Assembly (NCBI RefSeq): GCF_002591975.1
Contig: NZ_NVQE01000013.1
Span: 1 to 64,000, forward strand
DNA length: 64,000 bases
Direction of reading: 5' to 3'
Origin: Mycobacterium neglectum
GTDB lineage: Bacteria; Actinomycetota; Actinomycetes; Mycobacteriales; Mycobacteriaceae
The position numbers and the translations under genes are program-made. Shown here piece after piece: positions 55,348-63,205 of the stretch. The notes under the pieces are model-generated. The model saw only the letters and a program-made list of their open reading frames with translations. It was not told the origin of the DNA and did not search any database. The stretch's first letter is position 1, and every line of letters starts with the position of its first letter.

Positions 55348-56967
55348 TCAGATCCCCTGGTTGCGCCTGCGGCCGAGGAAGAAGGCCAGTCCGATTGCGC
55401 CGAAGCCCAGCGTCCCGATGACACCGGCGGACACCATCAGGAAGATGTCCCGACCGGACAAGCCGCCCGTCGACGTGTCGTCGGACGCCAACCTCAATCG
55501 GTAGTCACCCGGCAGCGGACCCTCGGCGGGCGCCTCAAGACCCGGGAACTGCTGGGTCCGGTGCACCTCGAATTGCCTTTCGCCGGAAGGTGACTCGTTC
55601 CAGACACCCCACGCGGGCGTGACACCGTCGAGCAGCACCTTGCGCTCACCGAACTGGGCGTCGTCTCCGACGTCGACGATCCGGTTGACCCGGAACGGCT
55701 CGTACCGAGCGTTGCTGTAGTTCACGAACACCGGCACGTTGTCGTAACGCATCACCGGCGGCGGGGGCGGCGGAGGAGCCATCCCGACACCTGGGTAGTA
55801 GCCGCCGCCGAAGAAGCTGCCCACCGCGATGTTGGACACGGCTTGTGCGACGTTGGCAGCCGCGATGACCGGGGACAGCAGCGCGGCGGTGAAGCTGTAC
55901 GCCGCGTACTGGGCGGCCTCGAAGACCATCCTGCCCAGCGGCGGGACGACCATGATTCGCGGCGTCATCTCGTACATGTAGACGATGCGCACCGGATCGC
56001 GATACGGGTTCATGATGATCGGCCGGTAGTACTCGTCGTACTGCACCCACTCCGGGCGCCATTGCTTCACCGGGCTGATCAGCTCGACCGGCGGATCCAC
56101 GGCGAAGTTCGTCGACGCGCTCGTGTTCACGTCGAGGCCGGGCAGCTTCAGGCTCGTCTGGATCTCGTTCGAGAACGACGCAAGTTCCGGCTCCGGCGCG
56201 GGCGCCGGAATCTCTTCGTCGACAGGCGCAGCCTTGCTGGCGAGTTGGACGTCCTCCTCGGGAGCAACCAGCGTCTGAGGCTCGACTGTCTCGATCTCCT
56301 GAGCCGCCTGTGTGATGGACACCGTCGGAGTCTCGGACTCGTTGCTGCTCGTCTCGGATTCGCTGGTGCTCGTCTCGGCCGACTCGCTCGTCGACGTCGC
56401 GGAGCTGCTGGGCGACGACGTTGCGCTGGTCGCGCTGGTCGCCGCGCTCGGCTCGAGGGCATCCGACGACGGTGTGGACGTCGCCGACGACTCCGCCGAC
56501 TCGCTCGCGGTGGTGGCCTCGGCCGACGTTTCTGGCGTCGGCGCAGCGGTGGTGCCCGGCGCGGTCGTGATGGGCGCCTGCGAGGCCGTCGTCACGTCAG
56601 CCTCACTGGGCTCAGCCGGCGTGACGGTCGTCACCGGAGGAGCGACAGTCGTCGACGGTGCTTGCACCGGTGCCTGCGTCTCGGGCGCCGTCTCGACCTC
56701 GGCCGGCGCGGGCGCCTGCTGAGTCTGAGGAGCTTGGGTCACGGTCGGCGCCGGTGCCTCGGCGGGGGCCTGCGGGGCCGCCTCCACGGGCTCGGGAGTC
56801 GACGCTTCCGGCGCGGGAGCAACCACTGTGGTGGTCGCGCTGTCATCACCGGGTTGCGCAAGAGCAGGGGCTATTCCCCCAGTAAGGGCGGTCAGTGAGA
56901 TAACGATGCCCGATGCCAGAACAGCAACGACGCCTCGCTTCGAGCAAAATTCGAGGGGTGCACCCAC
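55348..56967 (-). CDS. Mucin-like Ala/Thr/Pro/Ser-rich surface protein with C-terminal anchor
   Basis: 539 residues. Signal peptide (ASGIVISLTALTGGIAPALA, cleavage near residue 37) followed by about 170 residues of Ala/Pro/Thr/Glu and then Ser/Glu/Thr low complexity (SATSTSESAETSTSESETSS). A folded region (about 260-490) has a Tyr-rich start (WVQYDEYYRPIIMNPYRDPV), and a C-terminal helix with GRRRNQGI follows. The Thr/Ser-rich part suits O-mannosylation, known for mycobacterial exported proteins. The GTG at 56967 has AAGGAG 9 nt upstream. Function unknown; a cell-envelope structural or attachment role is inference. Confidence 0.85.
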   Translation of the reverse strand: MGAPLEFCSKRGVVAVLASGIVISLTALTGGIAPALAQPGDDSATTTVVAPAPEASTPEPVEAAPQAPAEAPAPTVTQAPQTQQAPAPAEVETAPETQAPVQAPSTTVAPPVTTVTPAEPSEADVTTASQAPITTAPGTTAAPTPETSAEATTASESAESSATSTPSSDALEPSAATSATSATSSPSSSATSTSESAETSTSESETSSNESETPTVSITQAAQEIETVEPQTLVAPEEDVQLASKAAPVDEEIPAPAPEPELASFSNEIQTSLKLPGLDVNTSASTNFAVDPPVELISPVKQWRPEWVQYDEYYRPIIMNPYRDPVRIVYMYEMTPRIMVVPPLGRMVFEAAQYAAYSFTAALLSPVIAAANVAQAVSNIAVGSFFGGGYYPGVGMAPPPPPPPVMRYDNVPVFVNYSNARYEPFRVNRIVDVGDDAQFGERKVLLDGVTPAWGVWNESPSGERQFEVHRTQQFPGLEAPAEGPLPGDYRLRLASDDTSTGGLSGRDIFLMVSAGVIGTLGFGAIGLAFFLGRRRNQGI

Positions 56968-57145
56968 GTTTATCGACTCCTTCGGTCATAAGGAGAGGCA
57001 CTGCGGTCCACGACTGTGCCAGGGCTGCCATCCCCGCCCGATGATTGCCTGGAACAGAAGCAGTCGCATGCTCCGGTCTCAGAAGGTTCATCGTTTGTTC
57101 GACCTAGGTGTTACACCCTGGCCGAGGCGACGGCGATGGGGGACA

Positions 57146-57337
57146 CTAAGGGCCGCGGCGGCGGGCGGCGACGACAGCCAAGGCGATGCCGACCAGCGCG
57201 ATGATCGGCCCGAGGACGGACCACGTCGTGGTGTTGGTCATCGGACTATCGCTCACGATGACGCCGAAACCCTGCAGGGTGAACACGACCCCGAAGAAGG
57301 CGACGAGCAAGCCCAGCGCGATGATGGCGATCCGCAT
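57146..57337 (-). CDS. Small two-helix membrane protein
   Basis: 63 residues, helices at about 2-24 and 38-57, ending in the positively charged AARRRGP. Family unknown to me, but conserved small proteins of this layout occur in mycobacteria. The 178 bp upstream to the mucin-like gene hold its promoter, and the 286 bp on the other side (57338-57623) show no recognisable gene. Confidence 0.7.
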   Translation of the reverse strand: MRIAIIALGLLVAFFGVVFTLQGFGVIVSDSPMTNTTTWSVLGPIIALVGIALAVVAARRRGP

Positions 57338-57623
57338 GACCTCACCCTACGGTTTCACGCGCTGTGCAATTCGCCCGCATCAGGTGAGGAAAGCTCGCCG
57401 AGGAAGCCATTCAGCCGGACACGCAAATAGTGGCCGCCGCGCGGGCTCGCGAAGGTCGCGACCACGGCGCGTGATGGCAGTACGCCCCGTGGGCGGCACT
57501 AACGATTGCGCTTCCTACAGTCGAGATTGAACACAGGGTCGTTCAGCCAATCACAGCCATGGCTTCAATCTCGGGCATAGGACTGCCGAGGGCACTTAGC
57601 GTTCCTCCACCAAATCCAAGGCA

Positions 57624-58904
57624 TCAGCGGCGACGGCCCAGATACTTCTCATACGCCTCGGCCGCGGCGGCCAGCTCGGGCCGCGCGTCGAGCAGCGGCT
57701 GCATCTTCTTTCGTGCCTCTTCCCTCTTGTACGGCAGGAATTCGGTCGGGAAGTTGCCTTCGTGACGGGTGTAGCCGCCCAGCACCCGGCGGGCGACGGT
57801 CGCCTTGTGTACCTCGTCGACACCGTCCGCGATGCCCATCGTCGGCGCGGCGGCATACATGGCCTGGATCGGGGTGAGGTCGGTGGTGCCCAGCGACCCG
57901 AGGATGTGCAACGCGTTGAACGACACTTCGCGCAGTACCTTGGCCATCGTGAACTTGACGGCGGCGATCTCGGTGCGCGCCTCCTGGGTGGAGGTGTTGT
58001 CGATCTTCCAGGCCGTCTCGAGGACGAACAGGCGCAGCATCTTGATCATCGCGTAGGACTCCGCGATCTTCTCCTGCACCATCTGGTGGTCGGAGATGAG
58101 CTTGCCGTGCGACTCCCGTGACAGCGACCGCTCGCACATCATGTCGAAGGCCAGGTTGCACTGCGCGATGGTGCGCATGGCGTGGTGGATACGTCCACCC
58201 CCAAGTCGCCTCTGCGCCAACGTCTTTGCGCCGTCTTCCGGTCCGAGGAGGTGGTCCAGCGGCACGCGCACATCGCGGTAGACGATGTGGTTGTGGTTTC
58301 GGGGTTCGGGCATGATCTCCACGCCGGGCGTCTCCCGCGGCACCACGAACATGCCGTTGGTACACATCACGAACAGGATGTCGGCGACGCGACCGGCCGA
58401 GGTGAACCACTTCTCGCCGTTGATCACCCACTCGTCACCGAAGCGGACGGCGGTCGTCCTGAAGAGGTTGGGGTCGCTGCCGCCCTGCGGTTCGGTCATC
58501 GAATAGGCCGAGAAAATGTCCTGGTTGATCAGGGGGGTGAGCCAACGCTCCTTCTGCTCCTCGGTGCCGTACGCCGCGAGCATCTCCATGTTGCCGGTGT
58601 CCGGGGCGGAGGCGCCGAACATGTGCGGGGCCCCGGCGTAGCGTCCGATCACCTCGTTGAGCAAGCCGAGTTTGAGCTGACCGAAGCCGGGGCCGCCGAG
58701 TTCCTCGTCGAGGAAGATCGCCCAGAGGCCCTGATCCTTGACTTCCTGCTGCAGTTCGCGGACATAGGCTTTCACCGCGGGGTCCGGCAGGCGCACCGCG
58801 TGCGGAAACACGTGGTCGAGGGGCTCGACCTTCTCCTCACAGAATCGCTTGACCCAGTCGAGCTTGTTCTGAAACTCCGGTTCGGTACTGAAATCCCAAG
58901 CCAT
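57624..58904 (-). CDS. Acyl-CoA dehydrogenase
   Basis: 426 residues. AYSMTEPQGGSDPNLFRTTA is the FAD-contact motif, GDEWVINGEKWFTSAG the beta-domain signature, and ILGSLGTTDLTPIQAMYAAA and MGIADGVDEVHKATVARRVL cover the C-terminal helices with the FAD/catalytic region. The family oxidises acyl-CoA to enoyl-CoA. The substrate and partner are not indicated by neighbours. Confidence 0.92.
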   Translation of the reverse strand: MAWDFSTEPEFQNKLDWVKRFCEEKVEPLDHVFPHAVRLPDPAVKAYVRELQQEVKDQGLWAIFLDEELGGPGFGQLKLGLLNEVIGRYAGAPHMFGASAPDTGNMEMLAAYGTEEQKERWLTPLINQDIFSAYSMTEPQGGSDPNLFRTTAVRFGDEWVINGEKWFTSAGRVADILFVMCTNGMFVVPRETPGVEIMPEPRNHNHIVYRDVRVPLDHLLGPEDGAKTLAQRRLGGGRIHHAMRTIAQCNLAFDMMCERSLSRESHGKLISDHQMVQEKIAESYAMIKMLRLFVLETAWKIDNTSTQEARTEIAAVKFTMAKVLREVSFNALHILGSLGTTDLTPIQAMYAAAPTMGIADGVDEVHKATVARRVLGGYTRHEGNFPTEFLPYKREEARKKMQPLLDARPELAAAAEAYEKYLGRRR

Positions 58905-59094
58905 TCAAATCCCCTCGGCATCTGCCAGGTTCGCCGACATCCACGTGTGTTCTCGAGCAGACGTTACGCCCCGGCATGGTCGGGTCGACTGCGGCCGCAC
59001 GCAGTGCTGGAAGACCGAAGGTTTGGAATTGACGGATCTGGCAAATCACATGTTCGTTAGCCCACCGCACTACCCACAAGAGAAGAGTTTCACC

Positions 59095-59250
59095 ATGATT
59101 GTCCTCGGCATCATTCTGTTGCTGATCGGCTACTTCACCAGCCTTTCCATCCTGTACACCATCGGAGCAATCCTCGTGGTGGTCGGCGTTGTGCTGTGGA
59201 TCCTCGGCGCAGTCGGCCGCCCGGTCGGCGGCCGAAAAGTCTGGTTCTAG
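59095..59250 (+). CDS. Small hydrophobic membrane protein (DUF6131-like)
   Basis: 51 residues, MIVLGIILLLIGYFTSLSIL and a second helix, ending GRPVGGRKVWF. AGAAGAG occurs 10 nt upstream of ATG 59095. Family of tiny mycobacterial membrane proteins with a conserved glycine-rich basic end; function unknown. Confidence 0.8.
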   Translation: MIVLGIILLLIGYFTSLSILYTIGAILVVVGVVLWILGAVGRPVGGRKVWF

Positions 59251-59261
59251 CGCGAGCCCGC

Positions 59262-59699
59262 TTATCGATATCCACGTTTCAAGAGGTGCTGCGCACCGGC
59301 AGTCATCGCGGCGGAGTTCGCCACGCTGAAGTCGAACGCATTGGCCAGTCGGGCAGTGATGCCGAAGGCCAGAGCGACGGCCAAAGCGTCTCGGATCTGC
59401 GCTGCGGTGGCGCCGGCGGCCAGCACGGCCCGAATGTCGTCGGCATCAATCGAGTGTTCGGAGGCGAGCTTGGCGAGCATGCAAAGTGTTGTCCGCAGCG
59501 GCTCCTCGAGCGGCGCGTGCCCAGATTCCCAAGGGTGCCAGCGACTTTCGCCGCATCGCCGAACCACAGGGTTGACGTGGCGGAGTGCGCGGCCACGCAG
59601 AACGGGCTGTCGTTGGCCTGAGAGACGACGGCGGCCATCAGCTCACGGTCGCCGATCGACCAGTCCGACGTGCCCTCGGTCGAGGACTTGAAGTCTCAT
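59262..59699 (-). pseudogene. Carboxymuconolactone-decarboxylase-family gene, frameshifted and internally deleted
   Basis: The frame starts MRLQVLDRGH (59699), then runs on in another frame from SDWSIGDRELMAAVVSQAND to HSATSTLWFGDAAKVAGTLG, and shifts once more to APLEEPLRTTLCMLAKLASE and DALAVALAFGITARLANAFD, ending LLKRGYR at 59262. Related full genes have about 45 residues between MRLQVLDRGH and the SDWSIGDREL block, so part is deleted. The CxxH/AhpD-like site is only partly kept (FCVAAH). Function of the intact family: peroxidase-like or decarboxylase. Confidence 0.8.
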
Positions 59700-59890
59700 G
59701 TGGAGGCCCCGGCTTCTCCGGCTGCCGCGGCCAACGCGGCAAAGTTCAATGTTGTACTCACGGTCTGCCTGGCCGATCGCGGCGCACACCACGACCTCAA
59801 AGATCTGGTCCTCGCTCAGACCCGCGGCGCGAACGGCGGCAATGTCGTCGTCGGTGACTTGGCGGGCGTGGGGGGCAACCTTGGCCGTCT
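59696..59890 (-). pseudogene. Second carboxymuconolactone-decarboxylase-type remnant
   Basis: Minus-strand sequence VTDDDIAAVRAAGLSEDQIF and EVVVCAAIGQADREYN is family-typical, then a frameshift is needed to reach LNFAALAAAAGEAGAST with TGA at 59696-59698. The N-terminal part is not recognisable. It overlaps the start of the following remnant by 4 bp (ATGA), so both were once an operon. Confidence 0.75.
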
Positions 59891-59943
59891 ACTTCCTCGT
59901 GCGATCGCCTGCAGGCGGCGAGCAGGTACGACAGACTCGGGCG

Positions 59944-60894
59944 GTGGTTGACAGCTTTCGCCGACGCCTGCTGGTACTTGCGGCGGGCATGTTGATGCTC
60001 GTCGGATGCTCGAATGCCGCGCCGTCGGATCCGTCACCCGCGCCGACGGCGCCACCCTCGACGATCCCCGCGCAGACGATGGACCAGCCGACGTCACCCG
60101 GCCCGCCGGCCGCTCCTGCCGGCGCGCAGCCAAAGATCTCGTCCGACCCGGCACAGTTGGCCGATGATCTGATAGCCGACGAGCAGGCGCTGCGTGACCC
60201 AGCGACACCGGAACCGGCGCTCGCCGTCGCCGCACGCCGCCAGCAGGCCGCCTACCGCGCCATCGGGCGCAACCCCGAGTGGGACGCGATCATCCACCCT
60301 CGAATTCCGCCGTGGCTCGTGGCGACCTACGACCTCAACGTCGACGCCCGCCGTCAGCTGTATCCGATGACGGAAGTGAGGGACACGGTCCCCGCCTGGC
60401 GGATCGTGGCGCCGGCTCCGGCGGACGCGTTGATGGCTCACTACCGCGAAGCCGAGGCGGCGTCCGGTGTTCCGTGGAATTACCTGGCCGCGATACACCT
60501 CATCGAGACCCGCTTCGGCAGCATCGAAGGCACCAGCACCGCAGGCGCGCAAGGCCCGATGCAGTTTCTGCCGTCCACATTCGAGGCCTACGGCGACGGC
60601 GGCGACATCCACTCGCTGCGCGACAGCATCATGGCGGCGGGCCGCTACCTCTCCGCCAACGACTTCGCCGGCAATCGCGATCACGCCATCTTCCGGTACA
60701 ACAATTCGGACCGATACGTACAAGCGGTGAATGACTATGCCGCGGTGCTGGCGGCCGACCCCGGCGCGTTCGCCGGCTACTACCGATGGGATGTCTACTA
60801 CCGCACGACCGCCGGCGACGTCCTGCTGCCGATCGGCTATGTCTCGATGGAACCGATCCCGGTCGAGGCCTATCTGGCCGACCATCCGCAATAA
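59944..60894 (+). CDS. Lytic transglycosylase-like lipoprotein
   Basis: 316 residues. Start GTG 59944 followed by a signal with lipobox LVGC (Cys22). A Pro/Ser/Thr linker (about 25-65) leads to an SLT domain: GVPWNYLAAIHLIETRFG with catalytic Glu188, then AGAQGPMQFLPSTFEAYGDG and SIMAAGRYLS. Such enzymes cleave peptidoglycan glycan strands with formation of 1,6-anhydro ends. The frame is open to 59698, but the upstream part overlaps decayed CMD sequence and is not family-like. Confidence 0.9.
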   Translation: MVDSFRRRLLVLAAGMLMLVGCSNAAPSDPSPAPTAPPSTIPAQTMDQPTSPGPPAAPAGAQPKISSDPAQLADDLIADEQALRDPATPEPALAVAARRQQAAYRAIGRNPEWDAIIHPRIPPWLVATYDLNVDARRQLYPMTEVRDTVPAWRIVAPAPADALMAHYREAEAASGVPWNYLAAIHLIETRFGSIEGTSTAGAQGPMQFLPSTFEAYGDGGDIHSLRDSIMAAGRYLSANDFAGNRDHAIFRYNNSDRYVQAVNDYAAVLAADPGAFAGYYRWDVYYRTTAGDVLLPIGYVSMEPIPVEAYLADHPQ

Positions 60895-60917
60895 CTGCGC
60901 GGGGCGCGTCGCGCGAG

Positions 60918-61754
60918 CTATGTCTTACTGACAGCCGCCGGGGCGAGACGTCGCACGACTGCAGAGCCAATCGCACCGGCGGCGATGAGCGTGATCGCCA
61001 GCCAGTCGGGTACCTCGTCGATGACCCAGCCGATGATGCCGACGATGAGGACATACATCGGTATCCAGTCCACGATGGGAAGTAGCGACGGCACCGGCTC
61101 GGTGGACTCCCCTGCCTCGCGGTCCAACTTGGCACCGACGTAGTCGGGGTAGACGTCAGTGAACGCCACGGCGAAGAACGTCGCTCCGAGCTGCAGTATC
61201 CAGCCGGTCCAGAAGTTATCCGAGTCGTGCAGCCAGATGATTCCGATGAATCCGACCACAGCGCAGAATGCGAATGCGGCGGCCCATACCGCAGAAACGA
61301 TGAAGTTGATTCGCCGGAAACCCGGTGTGTCCCAGAACTCCTCGGGCGTCATGTCTTTTGCGTAGGACAGGGTGAAGGGTCGGCGCAGCACCAGCGTGGT
61401 CAGTGCGAACACCGTGAGCGCGATATTGGACATCTCGCCTGTCCAAGTGCTGAGCCAGGTTTCGACGCCCGCCCCGACCAGCACCCTGACCACGAGCAGC
61501 ACGCCGAAGAAGACGACACCGAAGACGGTCAGGGAATGCAGGCTGTCTCCGCGGCGGTGGCCTGCCCACAGGACGAGGAGGGAAAGCCCGAAGGCGATGG
61601 CGATGGCCGCCTCGTAGTGGCCCGGGCTGCCGACGACCGACAGTAAAATCCACGGTGCGATGCCCGAGAGCGGGGAATCAAGGAAGGCGTCGAGCACCTT
61701 GGAGACACCGAAACTTCGCTTTACGCGCTCGCTGCCCTTGTCGCCGGAGACCAC
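60918..61754 (-). CDS. Integral membrane protein, about seven helices
   Basis: 278 residues, hydrophobic segments near 35-50, 52-67, 80-97, 108-125, 155-178, 185-202 and 230-265. The loop LSYAKDMTPEEFWDTPGFRR is polar and conserved-looking between helices. No family name is known to me; I have seen such proteins annotated only as membrane proteins. GTG 61754 is the start. Confidence 0.75.
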   Translation of the reverse strand: MVSGDKGSERVKRSFGVSKVLDAFLDSPLSGIAPWILLSVVGSPGHYEAAIAIAFGLSLLVLWAGHRRGDSLHSLTVFGVVFFGVLLVVRVLVGAGVETWLSTWTGEMSNIALTVFALTTLVLRRPFTLSYAKDMTPEEFWDTPGFRRINFIVSAVWAAAFAFCAVVGFIGIIWLHDSDNFWTGWILQLGATFFAVAFTDVYPDYVGAKLDREAGESTEPVPSLLPIVDWIPMYVLIVGIIGWVIDEVPDWLAITLIAAGAIGSAVVRRLAPAAVSKT

Positions 61755-61763
61755 GCGATCAAT

Positions 61764-62207
61764 CTAGATCAAATCAGCGCGGAAATCGCGATCTTGATAC
61801 CTGACGTCGTAAGCGCGCGGATCGACGCGATGGAGACCCGGTGCTGCGGTGAGTTCGAAGACGTTATAAGTCAGTGTGAGGTCGCCGAACTCGGCAGAAC
61901 CGCTTGGTGTCGTGTCGGTGCGCGGTGACGTTGTGGGCGGCCCAACGAGTGCGAAACTCAGCGCGTCGAGTAGCGAGCTCTCCCACCACTTGAGTGATGG
62001 CTGCTGATTCGGGGACGCGCACCGGTTCGCCTGTAGAAGTCCGACTGCTTCGTCCGCCGTGGCGGTCCAGTCTGGAAACTCCTGCGCAGCAAGGACATCG
62101 AAGAAGACAAACTCGGCGAGGTCGGGTCGTCCGGCCGACCCGTCGAATACGGGTGCATACGAATCCGACTCGATCGCAACGGTGGCGAGCTCCGCCGTAC
62201 ATCGCAT
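61764..62207 (-). pseudogene. MmyB-type XRE regulator remnant with paired frameshifts
   Basis: The main frame reads APVFDGSAGRPDLAEFVFFD and EFPDWTATADEAVGLLQ, which is the ligand-binding domain of MmyB-like regulators. The expected next segment, VGELATRRAEFRTRWAAHNV, TAHRHDTKRF, lies in another frame, and the main frame then resumes with EFGDLTLTYNVFELTAAPGL. The 147-codon frame thus stays open across a segment read out of frame. The N-terminal XRE HTH is absent. Downstream of the TetR gene on the same strand. Confidence 0.78.
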
Positions 62208-62276
62208 ACTCCCAGTCCGGCTCAGCCCACAACCGCGTATGTGGCATCGAGCGCCCCGCGTCCAAGGGCGATTGGC

Positions 62277-62882
62277 TCAGGTTTGGGGAGCCATCGCCCG
62301 GATGCCTGCGAGCACGACGCCGACGATGCGCTCAGCGTCTGTGCGGGTGAATCGGCGCATACCGCGGTTGACGATGAGATGGACTGGGCCAGATATCATC
62401 TCGCCGAGAAAGGAGCTGTCCACCGGGGGGAGCTCGCCCCGGTCCACGGCGGCGTCCACCCGCCCACGCATGGCAGCCACGCGCTGGTCGAGGATCCTGG
62501 CTACCGCCTGGACTGTGGAGCGTTGGCGGGCAGGCTGAATGGCCTGTTCGAGTGCCCGGCCGAACGGCGTTTCCAGGCCACCGGCAAGGGCCAGGAGGAA
62601 GTCCACCAGGTCTCGGTGGATGTCGCCCGTGTCGGCGACGGAGGCCAGATCCTCGGCGTAATGCAACAGGGCTTCGGCCACCAGCTCCTCGCGGTCGGGC
62701 CAGTTGCGGTAGACGCTGGTCTTGTGGACGCCGGCGAACTCGGCGACGTCCTCGTAGCGGAAGCCCGCGATGCCGTCGCGCGCCACGAGCTCAGCGGTCG
62801 CGGTGAGGATCTGCGTTCTCACTCGCGCGTTGCGACCACCGGGGCGCCGCGCCGGCGTCTGGTGAGTAGTTCCGTCAGACAT
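62277..62882 (-). CDS. TetR-family regulator
   Basis: 201 residues. HTH: ELVARDGIAGFRYEDVAEFA, GVHKTSVYRNWPDREELVAE (about 30-69). ATG 62882 has GGAGGTGA 8 nt upstream; a GTG at 62894 is the alternative. It is divergent from the MFS gene at 63206, so it most likely represses efflux, via the inverted repeat at 62973-62995. Confidence 0.92.
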   Translation of the reverse strand: MSDGTTHQTPARRPGGRNARVRTQILTATAELVARDGIAGFRYEDVAEFAGVHKTSVYRNWPDREELVAEALLHYAEDLASVADTGDIHRDLVDFLLALAGGLETPFGRALEQAIQPARQRSTVQAVARILDQRVAAMRGRVDAAVDRGELPPVDSSFLGEMISGPVHLIVNRGMRRFTRTDAERIVGVVLAGIRAMAPQT

Positions 62883-62972
62883 CCTCGCGCTCACCTCCTG
62901 AAATCTGCTCGGGTGCCGATTGTCGCGACGTGAAGGTTGCGGTGCAAGCGAGCGCTGTGTACGGTCCCCATT

Positions 62973-62995
62973 TAAAGCAACTTTTTGTAGCTTTA
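62973..62995. promoter_or_regulatory. TetR-type operator, inverted repeat between tetR and MFS genes
   Basis: TAAAGCAAC (62973-62981), TTTTT spacer, GTAGCTTTA (62987-62995): 8 of 9 positions symmetric. It lies about 90 bp from the TetR start and 211 bp from the MFS start, in the AT-richest part of the gap. The other 300 bp of the gap hold no recognisable gene. Confidence 0.6.
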
Positions 62996-63205
62996 ATACT
63001 ACCGCCGTCTTTCATTCTTGGAGCACTCCCGTGAACATCCCTATTTCCGGAGCCGGTATGAGGCCCGGCAGCGCCCAGCTGGGCTGCGATTGCCGGCCCG
63101 CAACAAGGCGCTACAAGCAGCCGACACCGGCGCACACGACTGGCGGTAGCGCCGCCCTCGTGGCGAGTCGTTCGTCGGCCCCCTAACTCGAGGAGAGAAC
63201 CCATA

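Noticed and set aside
57338-57623. Short minus-strand frame of about 40 codons near 57360-57480
   Set aside because: No start, no ribosome binding site and no family resemblance; treated as non-coding.
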